Source of the DNA: a virus
Reading direction: 5' to 3' (one strand)
Virus record (IMG/VR): IMGVR_UViG_3300030102_007123
Location: 1 to 22,511 of that record
Length of the DNA: 22,511 bases
The notes under the pieces were generated by a model. The model saw only the letters and a list, made by a program, of their open reading frames with translations, searched no databases and was not told the origin of the DNA. Position numbers and translations under genes: made by a program. Shown here one piece after another: positions 9,104 to 18,000 of the stretch (the stretch's first letter is position 1; the number at the start of each line of letters is the position of its first letter).

Positions 9104-9325
9104 ATGCCAGCTAAGTCTTTAAGTCAAGCTGTTTCGGAACAAAGTATTCCGAAGGAAAACAATCAACCGAATGTGGTTGGTGAAAAAAATTTTAATTTGA
9201 GTTCTGATGAAGTTAAATTTATTTTAGCTAAATTAGCTCAAATAGAGTTTAAGGGAGTTGAAATTGAGTTTACTTATAACTTGATTGTAAAACTTCAAGA
9301 ATACTATAAAAGTTTAAATAAATAA
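9104..9325 (+). CDS. Small helical hypothetical protein, 73 aa
   Basis: GAGAGG at 9092-9097 precedes the ATG by six bases, a good ribosome binding site, and the gene sits between two fibre genes. The first 30 residues are polar and probably disordered (SEQSIPKENNQPNVVGEKN). The rest forms likely amphipathic helices (LSSDEVKFILAKLAQ, then YNLIVKLQEYYKSL). I recall similar small proteins beside fibre genes in marine phages but cannot name a family. A fibre chaperone or small adaptor is possible, unproven. After its TAA the frame stays open for twenty codons, to 9388; I treat this as chance. Confidence 0.8.
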   Translation: MPAKSLSQAVSEQSIPKENNQPNVVGEKNFNLSSDEVKFILAKLAQIEFKGVEIEFTYNLIVKLQEYYKSLNK

Positions 9326-9333
9326 TTTTTATT

Positions 9334-9380
9334 GTTGGCTTCTGAAATAGAAGAAGTGGGCTCAACGATGAGTAACCAAC
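9334..9380 (+). ncRNA. Candidate three-stem structured RNA in 5' leader
   Basis: The gap between 9325 and 9397 can fold as a closed three-way junction. P1 pairs GTTGG (9334-9338) with CCAAC (9376-9380). P2 pairs CTTCT (9339-9343) with AGAAG (9349-9353) around a GAAAT loop. P3 pairs CTCA (9361-9364) with TGAG (9369-9372) around ACGA. The junction strands are none, AAGTGGG and TAA. The ribosome binding site of the next gene begins seven bases after P1, so folding could affect its translation. The layout resembles glutamine-type (glnA / Downstream-peptide) aptamers, but the conserved loop-E residues are not clearly present. It may be a chance fold of short stems. Confidence 0.4.
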
Positions 9381-9386
9381 CGCGAT

Positions 9387-9391
9387 AGGAG
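9387..9391 (+). promoter_or_regulatory. Strong ribosome binding site for the 104-aa gene
   Basis: AGGAG lies five bases before the ATG at 9397 and seven bases after the end of the candidate three-stem RNA. It fixes the start of that gene, which shares its MPSWKK opening with the 489-aa protein. Confidence 0.8.
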
Positions 9392-9396
9392 TTGAA

Positions 9397-9711
9397 ATGC
9401 CAAGTTGGAAAAAAGTAATAGTTTCTGGCTCAGAAGCCAGTTTATCATCACTTAGTGTTGATGGAACAGTTACAGCAAATTCTTTTGCTGGTGATGGTAG
9501 TGGTTTAACTGGTGTTGGTATGGATGCCTTAACCTTCAATAAAAATTTATCAGAGGCTTTTGAAATAGATGGTGATGACTATGTGTTAGTAGATACCACG
9601 ACAAAGTTTGTTGTAGATAGAAGATGGGAAGTTGATTCTAATGGTGATGTTATGCCAAGAAATGTAATGTTGTTTACTTCTGGTTCAACTGTAAGTTACT
9701 TAGAGGATTAG
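9397..9711 (+). CDS. Short MPSWKK-family fibre protein, 104 aa
   Basis: The first ~40 residues (MPSWKKVIVSGSEASL, then GDGSGLTGVG) closely match the start of the 489-aa protein encoded at 7612, so the two are paralogues or share an attachment module. The shaft repeats of the longer protein are absent. Instead a compact C-terminal part follows (DDYVLVDTTTKFVVDRRW, ending STVSYLED). The start is supported by AGGAG five bases upstream and by the paralogue. The giant fibre gene begins one base after its stop. It could be a cap, connector or N-terminal adaptor for the downstream fibre. There is no frameshift or truncation signature; the short length looks intended. Confidence 0.85.
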   Translation: MPSWKKVIVSGSEASLSSLSVDGTVTANSFAGDGSGLTGVGMDALTFNKNLSEAFEIDGDDYVLVDTTTKFVVDRRWEVDSNGDVMPRNVMLFTSGSTVSYLED

Positions 9712-9712
9712 T

Positions 9713-12700
9713 ATGGCTACTAAAAATATAGTCCCAAGAGGTAATAACGAAGGTCAACTAGGAACTGACGAAAAAAGATGGAATTCAGTAATAGCTGAAA
9801 CTGCTTCTTTTACTACTTTTAGTGGTAGTATAACTGGTAACGAATTTACACTTTTTAGTGGTTCTGCACAATCTACTGCTTCATTTGGTTTTTTAATGGG
9901 AGATGGTCGTGGTCTGACAAATTTGACCGCAACTGCTACACCTGGTGGTTCAGATAATCATGTTCAGTTTAATGATGGTGGCACTACGGGTGGTGATGCT
10001 GGGTTTCAATATAATAAAACAACAAATTCTATAACTCATATAACTAACATAACTGCTAGTGGTCACATAAGTAGTTCTGCAACCTCAACTGGTTCATTTG
10101 GTTTAATATTAGGTGATGGTAGTCAACTAACTAATTTACCAGCATCTTTTACATCTGCTGGTATTAGTGGTTCTTTTACACCAACAAGTAGTAGTTTAGC
10201 AAGTAGAGTTTCAAATATCGTAGATGGTACTACAATAGTTGCAAGTGCAAGTAATGCTATAACAGCAAGTCACGCTTTAAATTCAGGTGTAACTTCATAT
10301 ACAAGCTTAACAAATGTTCCAACTGATATTGTAAGTGGTAGTGCTCAATTAGCAACATCAATTAGTGGTTCGTTTACATCAACGAGTTCAAGTCTTGCTT
10401 CAAGATTAACAACTGCTGAATCAGAGTTGAGTAATACATTAATTAGTGGAAGTGCACAAATTGCTTCTTACATTAGTGGTTCGTTTAACAAAGGGTTTGA
10501 ATTTGATGGAAAAATAAGTGGTTCAATAACTTCAACTGGTTCATTTGGTAGAATTGAAGTTAGTGCTGACACCTTAGCGATTGGCGGAACTGAGTTAAAT
10601 AAAACTGTAGCCGATAATATCACAGACTTAGACCAAGAGTTAAATACAACATCAAGTCCGGTATTTTCTGGTTTAAGAGTTGCTGGAGATATAACTGCTG
10701 AAAGATATATAGTATCTTCATCTGTGACTTTTATGACTCAATCATTCAGCAGTGGTTCAACGATATTCGGCGACACTTTAGATGACACTCATGTATTTAC
10801 TGGTTCGGTAAATATTACAGGTTCAGCAACTATAACATCTCGTTCACCTTTACTTCACCTTAATGAACCACTTGGGCTTGGTGGGGATAGTGCTGTTAGA
10901 TTGACAGAAGATGGTAATTTCAGAGGTGGTTTTATAAAGTATGATGGTACTAATAATCTTCTTAAAATCGGTACACATACAAATAACAACAGAACACTTA
11001 GTGATGATATAGAAACAATACAAATTCAACGAACTGATGGTGTTCCGACTTTTGTAGTGAGTGAAGTAAATTTTAGAGAATATCTACTCCACGAAGGAGA
11101 CTCAGACACTTACGTTAGATTTCAAGGAAATCAAGTAGACTTATCTGCTGGTGGTAATATATTTGAAATAAATACTACATCTCTAAGTGGTTCAGCATCT
11201 TCAACTGGTTCGTTTGGTAGAGTGTTAGCTCCAATTTTTGGTGGTTTTGGAGTAGTTAGTGATGTAGATGATTCAGCTTATGCTATACTCCATGTAAGAG
11301 ACCAGACTGATGGTAGTGCTAAACATTCTTTTAGAATCAATCAGAATCCTTCCTCTACCGAAGCTAGTGTCGATACACTAAAAGTTAGAGGTGAAACATC
11401 TGCTAATGCTCTTGGTATTTATCAATTTGGAACTGGAAATATAGCTGAATTTTTAGATGGAAATACTGCTGTAACTACAATAGACCAAAAGGGAAGTGTA
11501 AGTGGTTCAGCATCTTCAACTGGTTCGTTTGGTTCATTAGTTGTAGCTGATAAAGTACAAGGTGATTTAATAGTAAGTAGTTCAACAAGTGGTGCTATAC
11601 TAAAGGTTAAAACAACAACTACAAATGGTGATGCCTTTGCTCAATTTGATACCGATAGTATGGCGGTTAAAATTGGAGCTGATGGTCACAGCGGAACTTA
11701 CCGAGAAGGTGTGATTTCTGTGTCTGGTAATAGAATGCTTATGTTTAAGCTTGGCTCAGCGGGTGGAGATAAAAGAGTAATGTTTGGTGCAAGTGGTGGT
11801 ATAGGTCTTGGAGATAGTTATGCTTTAGAAACTGCCACATTAATCAATCATGGAATAAAAGCTGAAGGAACAATATATTCAGACGCAAACATAAGTGGTT
11901 CAGCAACTTCAACTGGTTCATTTGGACAAGTCACTACTACAACTCCAGGTAGAATAATCGGTAACATTACTGAAATAATAGAAGTAACTGTGGTGGACGA
12001 TGGTGGAAACCATTATGCTTTTGAAGGAGCTACAACTCCTAATTTAGTAGTAAGTGAAGGAAAGACATATAGATTTGACCAATCAGATAGTACAAATGAT
12101 AGTCATCCTTTTGCATTTAGTTTAACAGAGGATGGTTCTACTTATACCACTGGTGTCACTACAGTTGGAACACCTGGTGTCACCGGAGCTTACACAGAAA
12201 TTAAGGTAACGAAAGCTACTGCAAATCGTTTATTTTATAAGTGTACCTCTCATAGTGGTATGGGTAATCAAGGTAATATTCTTAAAAATGACTTAGGAAA
12301 TTTTGGCGGAAACATAAGCGGTTCATCAACTTCAACTGGTTCTTTTGCTAGAGTTGAAGCTCATGGTGGATTACACATTCCAACTGTAGGTAGTCAAGCA
12401 AATGGTATTTTATTTGGAGATGGTGACACAGGTTTCTACGAAACTGCTGACGATGATGTATATTTTAAAAGAGGTGGTAATACAGTATTTAGAGCAAATA
12501 CATCTTCACAATTAGATATTGGTGTTCAACATTTATTTTTTAATACAACTGGTGGTTTTTTCATTACTACAGGAGCTGGTAGTGCAGCGGCACCAAACTA
12601 TGTATTTAGAGGTGACCAAGATACAGGTATGTATCGTTCAGCTGATAATGTCATTGGTTTTAGTGCTGGTGGAGCATTGCAATTAGAAGTAGCTTCAAAT

Positions 12701-15061
12701 AAAATAAGTGGTTCAGCAACCTCAACTGGTTCGTTTGCTAGAGTAGATTCACACCACACTCTTACTAAACCAGAAGGTCTTTTTATTGCCAGCACAATTT
12801 CACAATCTCATGCTACTATAAATTCTACATCTGGTAGTCATAGAATTTACGATAGTAGTGATGATTTAGTAATTGAAGGTGTTAATTTAGGGAGCAAAGG
12901 AGCTATACAATTTAAGACTGGTAATGGTCCTGGTCACACCAGTAATGCTACCCATATGGTTATCTCCACAAATGGTAATGTGGGAATCGATGCTAGTGAT
13001 GCTGGAAATGGACTTTCGACAGACATAGCTAATCATGGTGGTGGTCTTACTGTATATGATGGAAGCACATCGATAATTAAACTTGTAAATGCCGCCTCTG
13101 GTGTTGGTGCTAGTGATGGTATGGATTTAATGTATGGTAGTACAGGTGCAGTTATTAACAATAGAGAGGCTACAAAGTTAAGACTCGTAACAAATAGTAA
13201 CACATTTACATTTACCACAGATAATCAATGGAGTGGTTCAGCTACTTCAACTGGTTCGTTTGGACATGTTATGGTTGGTGGAAACAACTTTACAACTGCC
13301 GTATCAGAATCAGCAGCTGCAAGTGGATTTGGAACTGGTGGTGGTGGAAGTGGTATTTCTAATGTGGTTGAAGATACAACTCCACAACTTGGTGGTAACT
13401 TAGATACCAATGGAAATGATATAGTATTATCCGACACAACCATAATATACTATAGTGGTTCTTTAGGAACATATAATACTGATAATATTATTGCTGCTGG
13501 TTGGAATAGTGGGTATGCTAATACTGCAAAAATAAATTTAAAAAGATATGGTAGTACACAAGTAGGATTGGGTTTTCAACCATCAGACCAAAGCAACGAT
13601 GTTACTGCGTTGGTTGTTGGTGGTGAAAGCTTGCATGAAGTTGGAATTGGTGCATTTGATGGGCAGCGTATACCACAATATAATCTTCATATTTCAGCTA
13701 GTAATACTGATTATCTGATATACGCAGAGGGTACAAAAAATGGAAATAGAGGAATTTATGTTAGAGGTGGTCATACAGGTAATGCTTTATTGGATACATT
13801 TCATTTTGCAGTCGGTAATACAGGTACAAGTTTACTACGAGGTGATGGGCAAAAAGTAAAATTTCATTCACCAGCAACATTCTTTAGTGGTAGTGGTGAA
13901 ATACAAATGACTGGTAGTCTTGTTGGAACAAGTGCTCAATTCACAGATTATGTAGGTAATGTAAGTGGTTCAGCAACATCAACTGGTTCGTTTGGTAGAT
14001 TAGAAACTGTTGGTGCTTCTAATATTGGTGGTATTTTAAGCATACCAGGCTTTCCTAATGTATCTTCTTCTTTGGCAGCTGCTGTTGCTGGTGGTGATAA
14101 TTTAGGAAATCATACAGCAACTCAAGATATTAACTTAGATGGTAATAATTTAACTAATGTGAGTTCCTTAACTGCTACTGGAAATATAAGTAGTTCATTA
14201 TCCTCAACTGGTTCGTTTGGTACATTGAAATTAAATAATTCAAATGGTGATATAGAAATTCTTAACTCAACAGATGGCTCTATGAATGTAATCATAGGTG
14301 ACAAGACAACTGGAGAAAACATAACTACTGGAGCTGACAATGTAGTAATTGGACAAGGTATTTCAGCCATAACTGGTGAAAATAATGTATACATAGGAGC
14401 TGGTGCTGCAGCAGCTAATGCAACTCCAAATAATTGTGTTGCTGTTGGATATGCAGCTCTGAGTCAAGGAGCTGGTAATCAAAGAAGTGTTGCTGTTGGT
14501 ATGCAAACTTTACAAGGTAATGGTAGCACCATTAACAGTACCGCTGTTGGTCATCAAGCAGGCAAAGCCACCACTAGCGGTGAGGAGAATGCCTTTTTCG
14601 GATATGCATCAGGTGACACAAATACTACTGGAGATAAGAATGTAACACTAGGTTCAGGCGCCGATGTAAGTATAGCTGATGCTCAAAATCAAATTGCTAT
14701 TGGACACAATGTTACATCTACTGGTGATAATCAAACTGTAATTGGTAATTCAGACCAAACTCATGTTGTATTTGGTGGGAATGCACTAATAAGTGGTTCT
14801 GCTCAATCAAGTGGTTCGTTTGGAGTATATAGTAATAATTTCATTCCTAGTATTGATAACACTCATGATTTAGGTTCATCAACTCATAGATGGGCAAATG
14901 CTCACATTGGTGATATAGAACTATCCAATGAAGGCACAGAAGGAAACGAAGTAGATGGAACAACGGGTTCATGGACAATTCAGGAAGGTGAAGATGACTT
15001 ATACTTATTAAATAGAAAGAATGGTAAAAAGTATAAATTTAAACTAGAGGAAATTGAGTAA
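9713..15061 (+). CDS. Giant cassette-built tail fibre, 1782 aa
   Basis: AGAGGA at 9702-9707 supports this start. The protein is a string of beta-rich cassettes separated by twelve SGSATSTGSFG-type tags. Near both ends is an LG-x4-RW motif (QLGTDEKRW near residue 16, DLGSSTHRW near 1722). Residues about 755-865 form a cupredoxin-like domain with H798, C844, H847 and M850. A hinge (AASGFGTGGGGSG) and the linker EDTTPQLGG fall near residues 1203-1227. Residues about 1540-1690 are YadA-like head repeats (VAVGYAAL, TAVGHQAG, IAIGHN). The C-terminus WTIQEGEDDLYLLNRKNGKK is a recurrent phage fibre ending. The stop overlaps the next start as TAATG. Likely a long, probably trimeric host-contacting fibre on the virion surface. 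Confidence 0.9.
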   Translation: MATKNIVPRGNNEGQLGTDEKRWNSVIAETASFTTFSGSITGNEFTLFSGSAQSTASFGFLMGDGRGLTNLTATATPGGSDNHVQFNDGGTTGGDAGFQYNKTTNSITHITNITASGHISSSATSTGSFGLILGDGSQLTNLPASFTSAGISGSFTPTSSSLASRVSNIVDGTTIVASASNAITASHALNSGVTSYTSLTNVPTDIVSGSAQLATSISGSFTSTSSSLASRLTTAESELSNTLISGSAQIASYISGSFNKGFEFDGKISGSITSTGSFGRIEVSADTLAIGGTELNKTVADNITDLDQELNTTSSPVFSGLRVAGDITAERYIVSSSVTFMTQSFSSGSTIFGDTLDDTHVFTGSVNITGSATITSRSPLLHLNEPLGLGGDSAVRLTEDGNFRGGFIKYDGTNNLLKIGTHTNNNRTLSDDIETIQIQRTDGVPTFVVSEVNFREYLLHEGDSDTYVRFQGNQVDLSAGGNIFEINTTSLSGSASSTGSFGRVLAPIFGGFGVVSDVDDSAYAILHVRDQTDGSAKHSFRINQNPSSTEASVDTLKVRGETSANALGIYQFGTGNIAEFLDGNTAVTTIDQKGSVSGSASSTGSFGSLVVADKVQGDLIVSSSTSGAILKVKTTTTNGDAFAQFDTDSMAVKIGADGHSGTYREGVISVSGNRMLMFKLGSAGGDKRVMFGASGGIGLGDSYALETATLINHGIKAEGTIYSDANISGSATSTGSFGQVTTTTPGRIIGNITEIIEVTVVDDGGNHYAFEGATTPNLVVSEGKTYRFDQSDSTNDSHPFAFSLTEDGSTYTTGVTTVGTPGVTGAYTEIKVTKATANRLFYKCTSHSGMGNQGNILKNDLGNFGGNISGSSTSTGSFARVEAHGGLHIPTVGSQANGILFGDGDTGFYETADDDVYFKRGGNTVFRANTSSQLDIGVQHLFFNTTGGFFITTGAGSAAAPNYVFRGDQDTGMYRSADNVIGFSAGGALQLEVASNKISGSATSTGSFARVDSHHTLTKPEGLFIASTISQSHATINSTSGSHRIYDSSDDLVIEGVNLGSKGAIQFKTGNGPGHTSNATHMVISTNGNVGIDASDAGNGLSTDIANHGGGLTVYDGSTSIIKLVNAASGVGASDGMDLMYGSTGAVINNREATKLRLVTNSNTFTFTTDNQWSGSATSTGSFGHVMVGGNNFTTAVSESAAASGFGTGGGGSGISNVVEDTTPQLGGNLDTNGNDIVLSDTTIIYYSGSLGTYNTDNIIAAGWNSGYANTAKINLKRYGSTQVGLGFQPSDQSNDVTALVVGGESLHEVGIGAFDGQRIPQYNLHISASNTDYLIYAEGTKNGNRGIYVRGGHTGNALLDTFHFAVGNTGTSLLRGDGQKVKFHSPATFFSGSGEIQMTGSLVGTSAQFTDYVGNVSGSATSTGSFGRLETVGASNIGGILSIPGFPNVSSSLAAAVAGGDNLGNHTATQDINLDGNNLTNVSSLTATGNISSSLSSTGSFGTLKLNNSNGDIEILNSTDGSMNVIIGDKTTGENITTGADNVVIGQGISAITGENNVYIGAGAAAANATPNNCVAVGYAALSQGAGNQRSVAVGMQTLQGNGSTINSTAVGHQAGKATTSGEENAFFGYASGDTNTTGDKNVTLGSGADVSIADAQNQIAIGHNVTSTGDNQTVIGNSDQTHVVFGGNALISGSAQSSGSFGVYSNNFIPSIDNTHDLGSSTHRWANAHIGDIELSNEGTEGNEVDGTTGSWTIQEGEDDLYLLNRKNGKKYKFKLEEIE
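11960..12295 (+). other. Cupredoxin-like domain inside a fibre protein
   Basis: The encoded segment runs from EVTVVDDGGNHYAFEG to YKCTSHSGMGNQGN. It carries the order His (798), Cys (844), His (847), Met (850), the ligand types of a type I copper site, with HPF and CTSHSGM contexts. The Cys-x2-His-x2-Met spacing is tighter after His than in plastocyanin. I recall similar domains in marine phage structural proteins. Copper binding is an inference; the fold could be kept without metal. Confidence 0.65.
13338..13395 (+). repeat. Fifty-eight-base exact repeat, copy A
   Basis: This stretch, encoding the end of the glycine hinge and the linker GISNVVEDTTPQLGG, is identical base for base to 15692-15749 in the next gene. 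Confidence 0.9.
14330..14790 (+). other. YadA-like head-repeat region
   Basis: Repeated short units of the form (V/I)-A-(V/I)-G-x-x-A follow one another (NVVIGQG, NVYIGAG, VAVGYAAL, VAVGMQTL, TAVGHQAG, NAFFGYASG, IAIGHN, TVIGNS). This is the pattern of left-handed beta-roll head repeats of trimeric autotransporter adhesins and of related phage fibres. It implies trimerisation and a possible surface-binding role. Confidence 0.7.
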
Positions 15062-18000
15062 TGCCTATTATTGCATCATCACATATTACGGCAAGTGGTC
15101 AAATAAGTGGATCTGCTAATACGACAGGTTCTTTTGGTCATCTTATAGTTAGTGGAGATAATTTTGATACTGCAGTGTCATCATCTGCGGCTGCTAGTGG
15201 ATTTGGAACTGGTGGTGGCGGTGGAAGTGGCATCTCAAATGTGGTTGAAGACACGACTCCACAACTTGGTGGTAATCTAGATTTAAATTCTAAAAACATT
15301 GTAGGTAATGGTGGTATTAGTTTATCAGGTTCATTAATTATAAGTGGCACAACAGCACCTACGAGTGCTTCATTACACATTACAGATACTAGTTTTACCG
15401 ATACTCATATATTATCACAATCTTTAGTTGTTGCTGTAGATGGAAACAATGGTAGATTGTTTAGTGTTACAGACCAGATGACTGGTAGTTTATTTAGTGC
15501 AAATACGGTTGCTGGTTTACCTGTCATTGAAGCATTTAGTGATAATAAAGTTACATTAGGACCATTCAGTAGTCAAGTCATTGTAGATAGTAGTGGAAAC
15601 ATAAGTGGTTCATCAACATCAACTGCTTCATTTGGTCAACTTGAAGTTGGTGGTGGAACATTTACATCTGCTTCTCTTGCTGCAGGTGGAAGTGGTGGTG
15701 GAAGTGGTATTTCTAATGTGGTTGAAGATACAACTCCACAACTTGGTGGAGATTTAGATTTAAACTCCAATGATGTAACTGGCACTGGTAATATAAATAT
15801 CGTTGGAAACATAAGCGGTTCAGCAACCTCAACGGGTTCGTTTGGTAAATTAGAAGTTGGTAGTCAAATAAGATTGATTGAAGGTGATGATTCATTTATC
15901 AAAGGTGGTGATTTTGGCATTGGAACAAGCACACCAGTAGCTCGTTTAGAAATAGAAGATGACGGAACATCTAACTCCATGTTGTTGAAACTCACAGTAG
16001 ACGATACTAATGTCTATGGTATGGTTTTCGGTAATGATACCTTTAGCACGACTGATACCGATGGTGGACAACATATATTAAGTAATGATGGTACTTACAT
16101 AATCAGAACACTTGGTTCTGGCACCGCAACGAGAATTGGAGCTGGTACAGCTTATGACAATTATAACTACTTAGAGATAACCGGCTCTATTGCTAAATTT
16201 ACAACCACCACAATAAGTGGTTCGGCAACTTCAACTGGTTCATTTGGTCATATAATGAAAGGTGGAGTTAATTTTGATACGGCAGTATCATCATCTGCTG
16301 CAGCTGCTGGTTTTGGTGGTGGTGGTGGTGGTGGAACTATTACAGCACTAAACAATCAAACTGCAAACAGACTTGTGACCATTGGTTCAACCACAACAGA
16401 ATTGGATGGTGAGGCTAACTTAACATTTGATGGTAGTACCTTAACTGTCAATGGTGATATAATACTTGACGATGGTGGCTCTTTAAAAGAAGCTGGTGGA
16501 ACTGCTGCAATAACATTCGATGGTTCAGGTAATGTAACAAAGATAGGTCAAGATAGCCCAAGTAGTGATGAAGTATTAACTTGGGATGGAAGTAAATGGG
16601 TTGCAGCTGCTGCAGCTGGTGGACAAGCAACTGGTGGTTCTGGTTTATTTGGAGCTGGTACAACTCAAGGTGGAATTTTAGTTAAAGCAGCTGGTGACTT
16701 AACGGGTTCGTTTGTAGATAATATCACAATAAGGTCAGGCTCTTTACATATAGTGTCTGGCACTCTACAAGCAGATATGATAGGACCGAGTGGTGATAAT
16801 ATTGACATAAACTCCATAACTCATCAGTATGGTTCAAAAGATGCTGGTTATGATGTTAGTTATGGATTTGATGGTGGTGTTAGTATTAATTCTTATCTTT
16901 ATAGCATTTTCTTTTCTCCAGATGGTAAAACTTTAATGGCGCTGGATGGTGCTAGTAATAAAAGAATTTATCAATTTGAATTAAAAACTCCTTGGGATGT
17001 TAGAACACAACAATATGTGATGCGAAATACTATGGCAGATGGAGAAACATCTCCATATGGAATGTGGTGGCATCCTGATGGATTAAGATTTTGGTTGGTT
17101 GGAGGTGCAATTGATGGAATATCAGAATATGCCGTTGATATACCTTGGACTTTACCTAAAGACGATCTTACTGTGATAAAATCAATAGATAATAACTTGA
17201 TTGCAAATAATATTGGAGATGAAGCTACTCCAAGAGGAATTTTTTGGAAACCAGATGGAACAAGAGTTTATATTATTGGTGGTTCTAGAGAAACAGTAAT
17301 GCAATATCACACAACAGGCTCTGCGTTTGATATACATGCTTTAAATTTTATAAAAGAATTTGATGTTGATGCTGAAGAAAATGATCCTTACGATGTTCAT
17401 TTTGATAAAACTGGAACTCAAATGTTTGTTGTTGGTACTCAAGCCGATGAAATAAATCAATATCATTTATCACAATCATGGGATGTTGGTACGGCAAGAC
17501 ATGTCGGAGTATACGATACTTCTACTGAGGAACATGTTCCTACCGGTATGTTTTTAAGACCTGACAGTAGTGAAATTTATCTTTTTGGAACTGGTCAAGA
17601 TGAAATTAATGTTTATACCATAAGTGGTTCTCGTAGAGTAAGCACCACAACCATAACTGGTGATGTAAAAGTAGAGGGTAGTGATTTTGATTTTAAAGAT
17701 AGTAGTTATTTAAAAATTTCTAGTTCACTAGAATTAAGCCCTATAGCCGATGTAAATATAAATACGCCAATTACAATGCAAAGTTCTAGTATGTACTTGA
17801 ATAGTGTTGCTAGAGAATTAAAACTTAGTTATCTTAATTTTTTATATGGTTCAAAAGATGGTGGTTATCAAAATAATTATGCATTTGATGGTAATCTTAA
17901 TATTAATTCTTATCTATATGACATGGCTATTTCTCCAGATGGTAAAACTTTAATGGTGATGGATGGTGCTAGTAATCAAAGAATTTATCAATTTGAATTA

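Larger units (their letters stand above)
9854..16248 (+). repeat. Sixteen dispersed SGSATSTGSFG tags across two genes
   Basis: Tags of about 36 bases begin at 9854, 10067, 10514, 11183, 11498, 11891, 12314, 12704, 13229, 13961, 14186 and 14789 in one gene, and at 15103, 15601, 15811 and 16213 in the next. The usual peptide is (I/V)SGSATSTGSFG followed by a beta-strand (RVE, KLEVG, HVMVG). Spacings in the first gene run from 213 to 732 bases and all are multiples of three. The tags mark cassette boundaries. Their DNA similarity could seed in-frame recombination (inferred). Confidence 0.9.

Noticed and set aside
9326-9388. Stop-codon readthrough extending the 73-aa protein by about 20 residues
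   Set aside because: The frame stays open only to TAG at 9386-9388 and the region is better explained as a leader; no readthrough signal is evident.
9334-9390. A confirmed glutamine riboswitch or a hammerhead ribozyme
   Set aside because: The three-stem layout is similar to the first, but the conserved loop-E residues are not exact; hammerhead core strings such as CTGATGA are missing.
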